Below, piece by piece: positions 1-8,332 of a stretch of DNA of 64,000 nt (the first letter of the stretch is position 1; every line of letters starts with the position of its first letter). This DNA comes from Bacteroidaceae bacterium. GTDB lineage: Bacteria > Bacteroidota > Bacteroidia > Bacteroidales > Bacteroidaceae. A program made the position numbers and the translations under genes. Under the pieces are notes generated by a model that was not told the origin of the DNA, did no database searches, and saw only the letters and a program-made list of their open reading frames with translations. The stretch spans positions 62,001-126,000 of the forward strand of contig JAFXVN010000072.1 in the NCBI GenBank assembly GCA_017524545.1, written 5' to 3'.

Positions 1-117
1 TTGTTAGCACTACCCGTTCTGTTGCTCGGAAGAGCAGAAGACCTTTCAGCCTACCTTGCTATATATTCGTTTGTTGCGAGGTGATAGATGGTGTGATAGA
101 TGCTTGCACTACACGGC

Positions 118-202
118 CTTACACACGAGATGTAACTTCTTTACACGCAAGGTGTAAAATCTTTACATATATAGTGTAAAAGGTTTACACCTGTTGTGTA
201 AT
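118..202. repeat. Four tandem 22-bp-spaced TTTACAC-N5-GTGTAAA palindromes
   Basis: Four inverted repeats lie head to tail. Their left arms start at 118, 140, 162 and 184, an exact 22-bp period or about two helical turns. The second unit is perfect (TTTACAC, 5 nt, GTGTAAA); the others differ by one or two bases. The array lies in the non-coding stretch before the 3' end of the leftmost gene. Regular spacing of dyads suggests a protein-binding array, but no regulated gene on the left can be seen. Confidence 0.75.
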
Positions 203-278
203 GGTCGTGTAATGCAGGGTTGGATTGAATTTGCAGCAGTCAAGAAATGCCGGAGGCTGTTGGATAGATGATATTTTT

Positions 279-317
279 AATGTTCACCACTTGGTGTAAC
301 ACCATTTGGTGAACATT
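279..317. repeat. 39-bp composite palindrome, copy 1
   Basis: The outer arms AATGTTCACCA and TGGTGAACATT are exact complements. Each half contains a further CACC/GGTG dyad, so the element is a palindrome built of two smaller palindromes. A second version lies at 369-407. There is no open reading frame of note between base 1 and 422. Confidence 0.75.
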
Positions 318-368
318 AACAATAATTAACCAACGAGCTGAATATAAGGTAGAAGGAAGCAATAATAA

Positions 369-407
369 AATGTTCACCAAGTGGTGTTACACCAAGTGGT
401 GAACATT
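369..407. repeat. 39-bp composite palindrome, copy 2
   Basis: This has the same architecture as 279-317 and the same outer arms, with the inner bases changed (AAGTGG instead of ACTTGG). It ends 16 bases past the stop codon of the minus-strand peptidase gene, so as RNA it could act as a 3' hairpin for that transcript. Confidence 0.7.
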
Positions 408-422
408 TTGTTTTAGTTTGTC

Positions 423-1994
423 TTAGAACCCTGACCAGAACTGGCGCCAGTATTTGCTGGCGAGTTCGTCCCAGCGGCCGATGGTGGCATTGAAGAAGTC
501 GGCGGTGTAGCCGTTGAGGAAGGCGGTTCGCTGCTTCTCATCGGTGTTCCACCAGGTATGTTCTACGAAGGATTGTTCACGCTCTGCTTTGTCGAGGAAG
601 TATTGTTGTGCCGCCTGTAGGGATTGGCGCGTTTGTCCCCATTTCAGCGAGGAGATGCGGTTGGCTTCGCGGTAGTGCCAGAGGGCGGCATCGTCGCGTT
701 TGCGGTGCTGACCGCAGACGCCGAGCATCATGGGCAGCTCCGTGTTGCCTGCGAAGACGGGGAAGCGCGGCGACTGGCCGGGGTTGTCGAGTGCTATCCA
801 AGCCACGCCGCCAATCGCGTCGGGCATCCACGAGCGTAGCTGGATGACAGTGCTGTAGGCGCACCACGACACGCTGACCGTGCGGATGTTTGCCATCGTC
901 GAGTCGTTCAGCAAGCCGGCATAGCGGCGGATTTCGTCGGGACGCATCCACGGGTTGCTTATCAAGGGCTTGCCTCCTTTGAGCTTCACCCCGTCGCCAT
1001 CCTTCGCGAGTGAGTCGATGCGGCAGGACAGGCTCTGCTCCGTGCCTTCGTAGTAGGAGCCAAGGAGCTTGGAAACCGTCTGGACGGAGAGCTTCTCCTT
1101 CGGTCTCACCGAGAGCGGAAGCTCTTCGAGGTCGTTGGTGAAGCCAGCATCGGGAGCTATCTGCTGCATGATGAAGAGTTCGCGCACGCTGTAGTTCTTC
1201 GGCTCGTCGAAGTAGTTGCCGCCCGAGTAGGCTTTCCAGAAGGAGAACTCACTCTTGCCGTCCCAAAGCTTCAGTTGCTTGGCGACGGAGAAGACGTTGT
1301 CCGAAGCCATGAAGTGGTCGGTATCGGAGAGGTCGAGCCTGCCGATGCGGGAGATGTTGGCACTGACGGCCACCTCGTCGTCCGGGATGCGCTGGGCTGC
1401 CCACACGCCGCCTTTCTGCTTCGGCCCTTCGCCGAACACCTCGAATATCCATACCTCGGTGGGGTCGGCAATGGTGAGGCACTCGCCGCTGTCGCCGTAA
1501 CCATACTCCTTGATGAGGCTGCCCATGAGACGGATGGCTTCGCGTGCCGTCGTGCAGCGTTGCAGAGCGACGCGCTGGAGTTCCTCGATAAGGAAAAGCC
1601 CCTCCTTGTTCCGTAGGGTGTCGCGACCGCTGATGGTCGTCTCGCCCATAGCCAGTTGCTTCTCGTTGAGGCAAGGATAGGCCGTATTGAGGAAGCGGTA
1701 GGTATGGCGTGCCTGCGGGATGGTTCCCTTTTCCTTCACGCCCGTCATGTCCTTCTGGTGCTCCGTGTGCATCAGTCCCTCGTAGATGCTCATGATGGTG
1801 TCGCGGGGGTAGTCCTTGGCAGGCTCGATGCTCATCCAAGTGCGGTACCAGGAGTCGCAGGTGTGGCTCGTCATCACCGAGCCATCGACAGATGCTTTCT
1901 TGCCCACCATGATGCTGGTGCAGGCGTCTCTTTCTGTCTGGGCCGAGCAGAAACATGCCCAGCCCAGCAATGCATAAAGAATAAAATATCTCAT
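423..1994 (-). CDS. C69-family dipeptidase, secreted
   Basis: The product is 523 aa. A short signal peptide (about residues 1-18) precedes DACTSIMVGKKAS. In peptidase family C69 (Ntn-hydrolase fold) the cysteine of such a motif, here Cys25, becomes the N-terminal nucleophile after processing. The family signatures continue with the VDGSVMTSHTCDSW block and the ECLTIADPTEVWIFEV stretch. C69 enzymes remove dipeptides, and in gut Bacteroidales they are usually exported scavengers of peptides. The start codon overlaps the stop of the upstream GH97 gene by four bases (ATGA), so the two are co-transcribed and probably translationally coupled. The length is normal and no defect is seen. The family call is strong; substrate preference cannot be read. 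Confidence 0.88.
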   Translation of the reverse strand: MRYFILYALLGWACFCSAQTERDACTSIMVGKKASVDGSVMTSHTCDSWYRTWMSIEPAKDYPRDTIMSIYEGLMHTEHQKDMTGVKEKGTIPQARHTYRFLNTAYPCLNEKQLAMGETTISGRDTLRNKEGLFLIEELQRVALQRCTTAREAIRLMGSLIKEYGYGDSGECLTIADPTEVWIFEVFGEGPKQKGGVWAAQRIPDDEVAVSANISRIGRLDLSDTDHFMASDNVFSVAKQLKLWDGKSEFSFWKAYSGGNYFDEPKNYSVRELFIMQQIAPDAGFTNDLEELPLSVRPKEKLSVQTVSKLLGSYYEGTEQSLSCRIDSLAKDGDGVKLKGGKPLISNPWMRPDEIRRYAGLLNDSTMANIRTVSVSWCAYSTVIQLRSWMPDAIGGVAWIALDNPGQSPRFPVFAGNTELPMMLGVCGQHRKRDDAALWHYREANRISSLKWGQTRQSLQAAQQYFLDKAEREQSFVEHTWWNTDEKQRTAFLNGYTADFFNATIGRWDELASKYWRQFWSGF

Positions 1995-4528
1995 CGTTTC
2001 AATAGTTTCTTTCCTTCGTGGATGTAGATTCTAGCCCCCTCCCCGCTCCCCCTTTGGGAGAGTGCTTTGTTTGGGTCTGCTCTTCGACCTTGCAAATCAT
2101 AATACAGCCCGCTTTCTCCTCCCCCAAAGGGGGAGGCTGGGAGGGGGCTTCCTATTCCGTCTGCCTCCTCGTCGGAGAGCACAGGGTGGATGGTGATGCG
2201 GTCGAAGTTGGGTGCCCAGAGGTCATTGTATGACTGTATGGTGATGGTGTTTGTGCTGCCCTCGTTGAGTTTGATGGGGAACATCTTCCATCCCATGCCT
2301 TCAGGATTCCATGTGCTTGTGCAGTCGCCGTTGCTCTGGTAGAAAATGGTGTCGCCTATCTGCACATCGTTGACCAGGAGCTTTGCCGGTCTGGTGTCGC
2401 GCGATATATAATATATGGTAAGGATGTAGTCGCCCGTATGGCTGGCCTTGATGCGGTTGAACTGTATCTTCGCGCCGTTGCCGACATCGCCCACGAAGCT
2501 GCCTCCAGAGGCATGGAGCGCGTCGTAGGTCTTGCGTTTTGCACTGCCGGAAAGCGTGTTGCCTGTTGCTTCGGCCTCGTAGGTGGTGCGTTCCAGCGGC
2601 ACATCGAGGTTGTCGTCCGGCGAAATCTGCATAAGGAAGCCGCCTTCGCTCAGTTCCTTGATGCTGAGGCTCTTGTCCTTCGTCACTTGTTTCTTCTCGA
2701 ACTTGAGGTCAGTGCGGCACGAGCCGTCGCGATAGATGTAGGCCGTGTAGGTCGTTCCCTCTTCGAGGAAGTCCAGCTTCACGCGGCAGGTGCGTTCGTT
2801 CACCGAAATGCCCGACACCCACCAGTCACTGCCTTTCCTGCGGGCAACGGTGGCGTAGGACGTGGGGGTGCCCTCCAGGAGCAAGCTTTCGTCCCAGGCA
2901 GCAGGCAGGCGTTTCATGATGTCGCGACCGATGAAGTAACGAAGGTTCTGCGGTGCTTCAGCAATGTGTACGATGCCGCTCTCGAAGAGCGCGGTCAGCG
3001 CGAGGTGGTGTCCCTGGCTTCTTTGCGTCAAGAGGCTGCCCCGCCAGGTGGCGAAGTCGCCCGGCGTGAAATCCATCGCCCCCACCACGTTGCGGGTGAA
3101 GAGCACATCGAGATGGTGCTGGGTGGTGTTCTTCTTTGCGTGCCAGAATTGCTGTTCGCCGCCGTAGATGCCCTCCTGCGTCATAATGTGCGGATAGGTG
3201 CGGCGCAGGCCTGAAGGCCGTGTGCATCCGTGCAGGTTGACCAGCATCTTGTACTTCGCCGCCGCCTTATAGAGGTTCTCCATGCGCGTCATGGTCTCGC
3301 GGGAGTCGTCTTCCCAGAAATCGACCTTGACACCCTTGAAGCCCCAGCCTTGATACTTCTTCAGCGTTGCTTCCATGTTCTCGTTCGAGAAGGACTGGTT
3401 GCTGCTGAGGGTGGCTGTCTGCCAAAGCAGGCAATCGACGCCTCTCTCGCCAGCATCATCCGTGAACTTCGGAAACCACGAACTGCTCCAACCCGCATCG
3501 ACCAGATAGTACGACCAGCCCATGTCGGCCGCCAGCTCGCAGTGTGCCCATTCGCCGTCGTGAATCCCGCCGTATGCCTCCCTTATCTCGCTCTTGTTGC
3601 CGTCCGAGCCGCCCCAATACCAGGCTGCAACGCCCGGCTTGATCCAGCTGAGGTCGGTCATCGTGGTGGGTGGGCAGAGGTTCTCCGTCATGGTGGTCTC
3701 GAAGATGGCCTTTGCCGTACCGCAGACCACCATTCGCCATGGTGTCTGGAACGGCAGGGGGCAGGAGATGCGGTATGTCTTCTCCTCGGCATAGTCCTTT
3801 GTTGCGCCCGTCCAGCTGTAAGAGAACTCGCCCACTTGCTCCTCGGCTTTGGTCAGCGAGGTGCAGAAGAAGCTTCGGCAGTCGGCTTCGGAGATGAGCA
3901 GATAGTCCTTGCCGTTATAGACGAGGGTAGGGGAGTTGTACCGCCTGTCGCCTGTGTCGAGCAGGGTTTGCCAAGTGGTGTATTTCGTGTAAAGCCCCTC
4001 GTAGGGGTAGTTGGGGTCGTTTCCGCCTGAGTTTCCTAAGAACTGGCAGGCGGTGCAGTTCTTCCAGTTGGCTACGCGGATGCGGCTCGCCTCGTCGGTG
4101 AGGATGGCATTGGTGTGCTTGTATTTGGGAATCACATAGCGGAAAGCGAAGCCGTCGTCATAGACGCGGAACAGAACCTCCAGCTGCCACGTTCCCTTCT
4201 TCGTGAGCACAGAGAGCGTGCCGGCATGGTCGCGGTACTGGCTGCGTTTGCCCACAGGCAGGGTGTAGCTGTCATCAACAGAGCCGTTCTCGCTCTCCAC
4301 AAGTTCCACTCCTTCCGTAAAGTCGATGACAGAGGTTTTCAGTCCTAAGGGCGATTCATCGACAATCGCTCTCCCGTCTCGGCTAACGGAATAGGAGAGT
4401 CTGCCTTCGTCGGAAAGGGAAACGGTCACTTTCAAGCTTCCGTCGGGCGAAGTCACAAAGAAGTCCTCGGCAGAGGAACGGACAGCTTGTGTCAGAGCAA
4501 AGCATAGCAAAAGGATTCGAGTTTTCAT
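1991..4528 (-). CDS. Glycoside hydrolase family 97 with C-terminal CBM-like domain
   Basis: The product is about 845 aa. I start at the ATG at 4528 because it gives a signal peptide (MKTRILLLCFALTQAVRSSA); a longer in-frame start at 4609 only adds residues encoded by the upstream inverted repeat. Residues 20-640 look like GH97: N-terminal beta-sandwich, then a TIM barrel with AAWYWGG and GVKVDFWEDDSRE. Asp in VKVDF is the position of the nucleophile in retaining GH97 alpha-galactosidases, so that activity is more likely than SusB-type inverting alpha-glucosidase. Residues about 650-790 (TTYEAEA... NFDRITIHPV) resemble a CBM35/CBM6 beta-sandwich. The tail ends in a sorting-like YDLQGRR...IYIHEGKK segment split by two REP-like inserts (2033-2149). 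First gene of the pair with the C69 peptidase. Confidence 0.88.
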   Translation of the reverse strand: MKTRILLLCFALTQAVRSSAEDFFVTSPDGSLKVTVSLSDEGRLSYSVSRDGRAIVDESPLGLKTSVIDFTEGVELVESENGSVDDSYTLPVGKRSQYRDHAGTLSVLTKKGTWQLEVLFRVYDDGFAFRYVIPKYKHTNAILTDEASRIRVANWKNCTACQFLGNSGGNDPNYPYEGLYTKYTTWQTLLDTGDRRYNSPTLVYNGKDYLLISEADCRSFFCTSLTKAEEQVGEFSYSWTGATKDYAEEKTYRISCPLPFQTPWRMVVCGTAKAIFETTMTENLCPPTTMTDLSWIKPGVAAWYWGGSDGNKSEIREAYGGIHDGEWAHCELAADMGWSYYLVDAGWSSSWFPKFTDDAGERGVDCLLWQTATLSSNQSFSNENMEATLKKYQGWGFKGVKVDFWEDDSRETMTRMENLYKAAAKYKMLVNLHGCTRPSGLRRTYPHIMTQEGIYGGEQQFWHAKKNTTQHHLDVLFTRNVVGAMDFTPGDFATWRGSLLTQRSQGHHLALTALFESGIVHIAEAPQNLRYFIGRDIMKRLPAAWDESLLLEGTPTSYATVARRKGSDWWVSGISVNERTCRVKLDFLEEGTTYTAYIYRDGSCRTDLKFEKKQVTKDKSLSIKELSEGGFLMQISPDDNLDVPLERTTYEAEATGNTLSGSAKRKTYDALHASGGSFVGDVGNGAKIQFNRIKASHTGDYILTIYYISRDTRPAKLLVNDVQIGDTIFYQSNGDCTSTWNPEGMGWKMFPIKLNEGSTNTITIQSYNDLWAPNFDRITIHPVLSDEEADGIGSPLPASPFGGGESGLYYDLQGRRADPNKALSQRGSGEGARIYIHEGKKLLKR
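2033..2149. repeat. REP-like inverted pair inside the 3' end of the GH97 gene
   Basis: Two REP-like units face each other: one at 2033-2062 (AGCCCCCTCCCC... then CTCCCCCTTTGGGAG) and its inverted form at 2116-2149 (CTCCTCCCCCAAAGGGGGAG... then GGGAGGGGGCT). They are read in frame on the minus strand as the peptides GSPLPASPFGGGE and ALSQRGSGEGA. They split the conserved tail of the protein but do not stop it. This bipartite inverted layout matches what are called REPINs in other bacteria. Confidence 0.7.
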
Positions 4529-4550
4529 AGTGAATATGGTTAAGCCTCTG

Positions 4551-4609
4551 CAAAAATAGAAAAAAATCGCGTGGTACACAAGTTTGCAGACCACAAACTT
4601 GTGTGCCAC
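4551..4609 (-). promoter_or_regulatory. Promoter and 16-bp inverted-repeat operator for the GH97-C69 pair
   Basis: On the minus strand a TATTTTTG box (4551-4558) is preceded, 19 bases away, by TTGT (4578-4581), a fair Bacteroidetes promoter. The upstream element falls inside an inverted repeat with arms at 4571-4586 and 4594-4609 (GTGGTACACAAGTTTG and complement, 15 of 16 paired, 7-nt centre). A regulator bound there would cover the promoter, so control by a sugar-responsive factor is an inference. Confidence 0.5.
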
Positions 4610-4682
4610 ATGGGGATTCCTGCTGTATGAACACGAAAATCACGAAAAAAGCTCATTGTTTACAACAAAAAGACTCCTTTCC

Positions 4683-4713
4683 TTGCACAGTTGAGCCGAA
4701 AGGTGTAATTTTG
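4683..4713 (+). promoter_or_regulatory. Candidate promoter for the GH43 gene
   Basis: TTG at 4683-4685, 20 bases, then TAATTTTG at 4706-4713. This fits the Bacteroidetes sigma-ABfr pattern and lies 54 bases before the chosen GH43 start codon. Confidence 0.45.
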
Positions 4714-4767
4714 TTTCACGTTTGACGCGGGGTGACGCGGGAAACGATTCCTGACAAAAAAGACACA

Positions 4768-5904
4768 ATGAGAAAGATTTGTATTCTACTTGCATTCCTG
4801 CTGGCTTTGCCCTCGGCGGCGCAGAGCGAAAGGCGAACTGTTCGTAGCGGTGAGCTTTGGCCCGACAATACGGGCGTTCACATCAATGCCCACGGCGGCG
4901 GAGTCTTGAAGTATGGCGACACCTACTATTGGTTCGGCGAGCACAAGAGCGACCACACGTCCGCTGCGCTGGTGGGCGTCACCTGCTACGCCTCCACGGA
5001 TTTGGTCAACTGGCGCAATTGCGGTGTGGCTCTGAGTGTGAGCGACGAGAAGGGTTCAGACATCGAGCGCGGCTGCATCCTGGAGCGTCCCAAAGTCATC
5101 TATAACCCCGTGACGAAGCAGTTCTGCATGTGGTTCCACTTGGAGCTGAAGGGTCGCGGATATGATGCGGCCCGCTATGGGGTGGCCGTCAGCGACCGTC
5201 CCGAAGGCCCGTACCGTTTTCTCTATTCCCAGAGAGCCGATGCCGGCACATGGCCTGTGGAGTTCGGAGAGAAGGAACTTGCTACGATTGACACCTTGAA
5301 TGCAGACAACTTCAAGGAGCAGTGGACGCCTGCCTGGTTAGAGGCTGTGAAGCAGGGGCTGTATGTGAAACGTGATTTCGGCACAGGGCAGATGTCGCGC
5401 GACATGACGCTCTTCGTGGACGACGACGGTAAGGCCTACCACATTTTTAGCTCGGAGGATAACCTGACGCTCCACATTGCCGAACTGACGGGTGACTACC
5501 TGCACCACACAGGCCACTACACCCGTCTGGCACCAGCGGGTCACAACGAAGCGCCTGCCATCTTCAAGCACGAGGGCACCTATTGGATGATAACTTCCGG
5601 CTGCACCGGCTGGGATCCCAACGAGGCCCGCATGTTCTCCGCTACCAGCATTTGGGGGCCTTGGACGCAGCACCCCAACCCTTGCCGGGGACCGAAAGCT
5701 GAACTGACCTTCGGTGGACAGAGCACCTATATCCTGGAAATAGTAAATAGTAAATCGTCAAATAGTAGATACCGATGGGTCTTCATGGCCGACATTTGGC
5801 GACCGCGCCATCCCAGCGATGCCCGCTACATCTGGCTGCCCATTGAGTTTGAAGACGGTAAACCCGTCATCCGCTGGCGCGACGAATGGGATTTGTGCGA
5901 ATAG
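4768..5904 (+). CDS. Glycoside hydrolase family 43 (subfamily 34-like), secreted
   Basis: The product is 378 aa. The ATG at 4768 is chosen because a clean signal peptide follows (MRKICILLAFLLALPSAAQ); an in-frame ATG 36 bases upstream would spoil it. The protein is a single five-bladed beta-propeller: the INAHGGGVLKYGDTYYWFGEHK block near residue 30, the ILERPKVIYNP block, MSRDMTLFVDDDGKAYHIFSSED and EAPAIFKHEGTYWMITSGCTGWDPNEA match galactan/arabinogalactan-acting GH43 relatives. These degrade beta-1,3-galactan or related pectic side chains; the exact substrate is uncertain. Divergent from the GH97-C69 pair, with which it may form a small glycan-use locus. Odd: residues around 325-335 (IVNSKSSNSR) come from an in-frame short tandem repeat of the AAATAGTA type, like the repeats filling gene gaps elsewhere. 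Confidence 0.85.
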   Translation: MRKICILLAFLLALPSAAQSERRTVRSGELWPDNTGVHINAHGGGVLKYGDTYYWFGEHKSDHTSAALVGVTCYASTDLVNWRNCGVALSVSDEKGSDIERGCILERPKVIYNPVTKQFCMWFHLELKGRGYDAARYGVAVSDRPEGPYRFLYSQRADAGTWPVEFGEKELATIDTLNADNFKEQWTPAWLEAVKQGLYVKRDFGTGQMSRDMTLFVDDDGKAYHIFSSEDNLTLHIAELTGDYLHHTGHYTRLAPAGHNEAPAIFKHEGTYWMITSGCTGWDPNEARMFSATSIWGPWTQHPNPCRGPKAELTFGGQSTYILEIVNSKSSNSRYRWVFMADIWRPRHPSDARYIWLPIEFEDGKPVIRWRDEWDLCE

Positions 5905-5959
5905 ACTGCGCCCGTATGACAAAAAACACATATTAGATAAGAAAAAAGGGGGAAAATGC

Positions 5960-5989
5960 TTGGTGGAATGAAAAAATGTCGTACCTTTG
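5960..5989 (+). promoter_or_regulatory. Promoter of the rpmB-rpmG-DUF4295 operon
   Basis: TTGG at 5960-5963, 18 bases, then TACCTTTG at 5982-5989, followed by GCAGCC. This is a good match to the Bacteroidetes housekeeping promoter, 55 bases ahead of rpmB. Confidence 0.6.
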
Positions 5990-6044
5990 CAGCCGGTTTG
6001 GAAAAAGTCGTCTATTGGAATAGACAAAAAAGGAAAGATTAGAA

Positions 6045-6305
6045 ATGGCTAAGATTTGTCAAATTACCGGAAAAAGGGCCATGATTGGCAACAACGTGTC
6101 GCACTCCAAGCGTCGCACGAAGAGGAGCTTCGACGTGAATCTGTTCACCAAGAAGTTCTACTATGTAGAAGAGGACTGCTGGATCAGTCTGAGCATCAGC
6201 GCTTCCGGTCTGCGCTACATTAACAAGGTTGGACTCGACGCCGCTCTGAAGAATGCAGTGGCAAAGGGCTATTGTGATTGGAAGAACATTCGTGTAATCG
6301 GCTAA
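6045..6305 (+). CDS. rpmB: Large ribosomal subunit protein bL28
   Basis: The product is 86 aa and fits bL28 over its whole length: the start [21 protein letters not shown], the basic [13 protein letters not shown] stretch, and the end [11 protein letters not shown]. bL28 is a structural protein of the 50S subunit near the E site. It is the first gene of a three-gene unit with rpmG and a DUF4295 gene, the standard Bacteroidetes order. The four-cysteine zinc-ribbon form of L28 is not present (only two cysteines are seen), so this is a zinc-free type. Confidence 0.96.
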   Translation: MAKICQITGKRAMIGNNVSHSKRRTKRSFDVNLFTKKFYYVEEDCWISLSISASGLRYINKVGLDAALKNAVAKGYCDWKNIRVIG

Positions 6306-6428
6306 AATTAATGGTTATAGGTTATAGGTTATGGGTTATTGAGGCTCGTTGACACAGCGAAAGAAAGACAATAACCAGTAACCACAAGACAATAAGCAAT
6401 AACCAATAACCAATAAACATTAAGAAAC
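6306..6428. repeat. Short-tandem-repeat hairpin spacer between rpmB and rpmG
   Basis: The left part is built of GGTTATA-like heptamers and the right part of their complement (AATAACC, AGTAACC, AATAACC). The whole gap can therefore fold into a long imperfect hairpin in the mRNA. The next gap (6618-6716) has the same design. Confidence 0.7.
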
Positions 6429-6617
6429 ATGGCAAAGAAAGTTAAAGGCAACAGAATCCAGGTGATTCTGGAGTGCACCGAGATGAAGCAGAGCGGTCTG
6501 CCCGGTACGTCTCGATACATCACCACCAAGAACAGGAAGAATACTCCCGAGCGCATGGAGCTCAAGAAGTACAACCCCATTCTGAAGAGAATGACTGTTC
6601 ACAAGGAAATTAAGTAA
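6429..6617 (+). CDS. rpmG: Large ribosomal subunit protein bL33
   Basis: The product is 62 aa: [19 protein letters not shown], then the conserved [24 protein letters not shown] segment and the end RMTVHKEIK. The sequence covers the whole bL33 family. Only one of the zinc-binding cysteines of the C+ form remains (LEC), so it is a C- type. It sits between rpmB and the DUF4295 gene, separated from each by repeat-filled gaps of about 100-120 bases. Confidence 0.95.
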   Translation: MAKKVKGNRIQVILECTEMKQSGLPGTSRYITTKNRKNTPERMELKKYNPILKRMTVHKEIK

Positions 6618-6716
6618 TAATTAAAGGTTATAGGTTATGGGTTATAGGTTATCGAAGCCTGTCAATGCAGAAAGCCTCAATAACCAATAAGCAATAACCA
6701 ATAAACATTCAAAGTT
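6618..6716. repeat. Short-tandem-repeat hairpin spacer between rpmG and the DUF4295 gene
   Basis: A second GGTTATA/GGTTATG heptamer run is followed, after a unique 25-base centre, by AATAACC and CAATAACC runs. It shares the repeat unit, but not the central sequence, with 6306-6428, so these are two versions of one element flanking rpmG. Confidence 0.7.
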
Positions 6717-6875
6717 ATGGCAAAGAAAGCAGTCGCTACCCTGCAGACGGGTAGAACCGAAGGTCGTTCATACACCAAGGTTATCAAGATGGTGAAGAAC
6801 CCTCAGACGGGCTCCTACTCCTTCGACGAGCAGATGGTTCCCAACGAGGCCGTTAAGGAATTCTTCAAGAACTAA
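6717..6875 (+). CDS. DUF4295 family small basic protein
   Basis: This short gene of 52 aa starts MAKKAVATLQTGRTEGRSY and ends AVKEFFKN. It matches the small DUF4295 proteins that follow rpmB-rpmG throughout Bacteroidetes. The family is probably ribosome-associated, judging only from its constant neighbours; no biochemical role is assigned. It has 10 basic residues and no cysteine or membrane segment. Last gene of the operon, followed by a terminator. Confidence 0.85.
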   Translation: MAKKAVATLQTGRTEGRSYTKVIKMVKNPQTGSYSFDEQMVPNEAVKEFFKN

Positions 6876-6899
6876 ACGATTAAGTTAAAATATAAAAAG

Positions 6900-6937
6900 A
6901 AGGCGAGGAGCACCAGAAAAGGCTTCCCGCCTTTTTT
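6900..6937 (+). terminator. Intrinsic terminator after the ribosomal-protein operon
   Basis: AAGGCG (6900-6905) pairs with CGCCTT (6928-6933), with a weaker inner GGAGC/GGCTTCC match. The descending arm runs into six T residues. Confidence 0.65.
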
Positions 6938-7035
6938 AATTCAAAATGCTGCTGCTCCTTGTCCTGGAGGCAAACAACAGAAAGATGTACCGCCGAGGGG
7001 GTAATTTTGAATTTTGAATTAAATAAATTTGAATT

Positions 7036-8271
7036 ATGTTTGTAACATATACGCTTCCTTGCGGCTTGCGCATTATCTGTGCGCCGGGACAGACGGATGT
7101 CGTCTATCTCGGCATCGCCGTTGATGCCGGCACCCGCCACGAACTGCCCAGCGAGAGCGGCATGGCGCACTTCACCGAGCACATGTCCTTCAAGGGGACC
7201 CGTCGGCGCTCGGCACGGCAGGTCATCTCCTGCATGGAGAGCGTGGGCGGAGACCTGAATGCCTTCACGGGAAAGGAGGAGACGGTCTATTACTGCACTT
7301 GCCTGGGGCAGCATGTCTCACGCGCCATCGACCTCCTGCTCGACATTGCCCTTCGGAGCACCTATCCCCAAGAGGAAATGAACCGCGAGGTGGAGGTGGT
7401 CATCGACGAGATTGAGAGCTATCAGGACCAGCCCTCGGAACTTATCTACGACGAGTTCGAGAGCCTGCTCTTCCCCGGTCATCCCCTGGGGCGTAACATC
7501 CTGGGCGATGCCGACACGCTGCGCACGTTCCGCTCCGACGACATGCAGCGCTATGCCCAGCGCCTCTATCATCCCGAGAGGATGGTGCTGTATGTGCTTG
7601 GCAACGTCGAGCCGGAGAAGGTGCTCCGCATAGTGGAGAAAATAGACCCACCCCAGCCCTCCCTTAAAGGGAGGGAGAACGTATCCTTCCAACCCTTTGA
7701 GGGGAAGGAGTCCTCTCCCTTTAAGGGAGAGATAGAGAGGGTCCGGGGCACCCATCAGGCGCATGTCGTCGTCGGTGCACAGACCTTTGGCGGCGATGAC
7801 CCGCGCCACCTTCACATGTACTTCCTCAGCAACATGCTCGGCGGACCTGCCATGTCGAGCCGCCTGAACCTCGCTCTTCGTGAGCGCAACGGATTGGTCT
7901 ATACTGTCGAGAGCAACCACACGACTTATACAGACACTGGTGTTTGGAGTGTTTATTATGGCTGCGATGCGAAGGACCGTGCCCGTTGCCGCCGACTTGT
8001 TGCCCACGAGTTGGACAAGCTCACGCAGCATCCCTTGTCCCAGCATACCCTTGATGCCGCACGCCGGCAGCTCAAAGGACAGACAGGTATCTCGTACGAC
8101 AATTTCGAGAATGTCGCCATCGGTATGGCAAAGCGATACCTCCATTACGGCGACACGTTCTCCATGCAGCAACTTTTCGAGCGATTCGACGCCATCACGC
8201 CGGAAGACCTGCTTACGACGGCACAGACCGTCTTCTCCCCCGATCGTCTCCTGACGCTCGAATACGTGTAA
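7036..8271 (+). CDS. M16-family zinc peptidase with an in-frame REP-like insertion
   Basis: The product is 411 aa with no signal peptide. The inverted zinc motif HFTEH is at residues 45-49, and the distal glutamates lie in EVEVVIDEIESY near residue 120, as in the processing-peptidase branch of M16 (PqqL/YmxG-like). The C-terminal half has the RNGLVYTVES-type block of the non-catalytic M16 domain. It probably degrades or trims peptides in the cytoplasm. Odd: residues about 204-238 (DPPQPSLKGREN to GEIERVRG) are encoded by three REP-like palindromes (7645-7744). These fall between the two M16 halves, at a linker, and the frame stays open. A strong terminator follows at 8333; the next gene is mraZ. 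Confidence 0.9.
   Translation: MFVTYTLPCGLRIICAPGQTDVVYLGIAVDAGTRHELPSESGMAHFTEHMSFKGTRRRSARQVISCMESVGGDLNAFTGKEETVYYCTCLGQHVSRAIDLLLDIALRSTYPQEEMNREVEVVIDEIESYQDQPSELIYDEFESLLFPGHPLGRNILGDADTLRTFRSDDMQRYAQRLYHPERMVLYVLGNVEPEKVLRIVEKIDPPQPSLKGRENVSFQPFEGKESSPFKGEIERVRGTHQAHVVVGAQTFGGDDPRHLHMYFLSNMLGGPAMSSRLNLALRERNGLVYTVESNHTTYTDTGVWSVYYGCDAKDRARCRRLVAHELDKLTQHPLSQHTLDAARRQLKGQTGISYDNFENVAIGMAKRYLHYGDTFSMQQLFERFDAITPEDLLTTAQTVFSPDRLLTLEYV
7645..7744. repeat. REP-like triplet inside the M16 peptidase gene
   Basis: The first unit (7645-7677) has GACCCACCCC followed by the CCCTCCCTTAAAGGGAGGG palindrome. The last unit (7711-7744) is its inverted counterpart, TCTCCCTTTAAGGGAGA then AGGGTCC. A third hairpin, CCTTCC...GGAAGG, lies between them. 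The inverted outer units make this a REPIN-like element about 100 bp long that is translated in frame. Confidence 0.75.
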
Positions 8272-8332
8272 GCGGACATATTCTTGAATTTTCCCCCACC
8301 TGTTTTGCAATGTGCGGGAAAAAGTTTTCAAC

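Noticed and set aside
4529..4609. 27-residue N-terminal extension of GH97
   Set aside because: It would be encoded by the promoter inverted repeat and would precede a good signal peptide.
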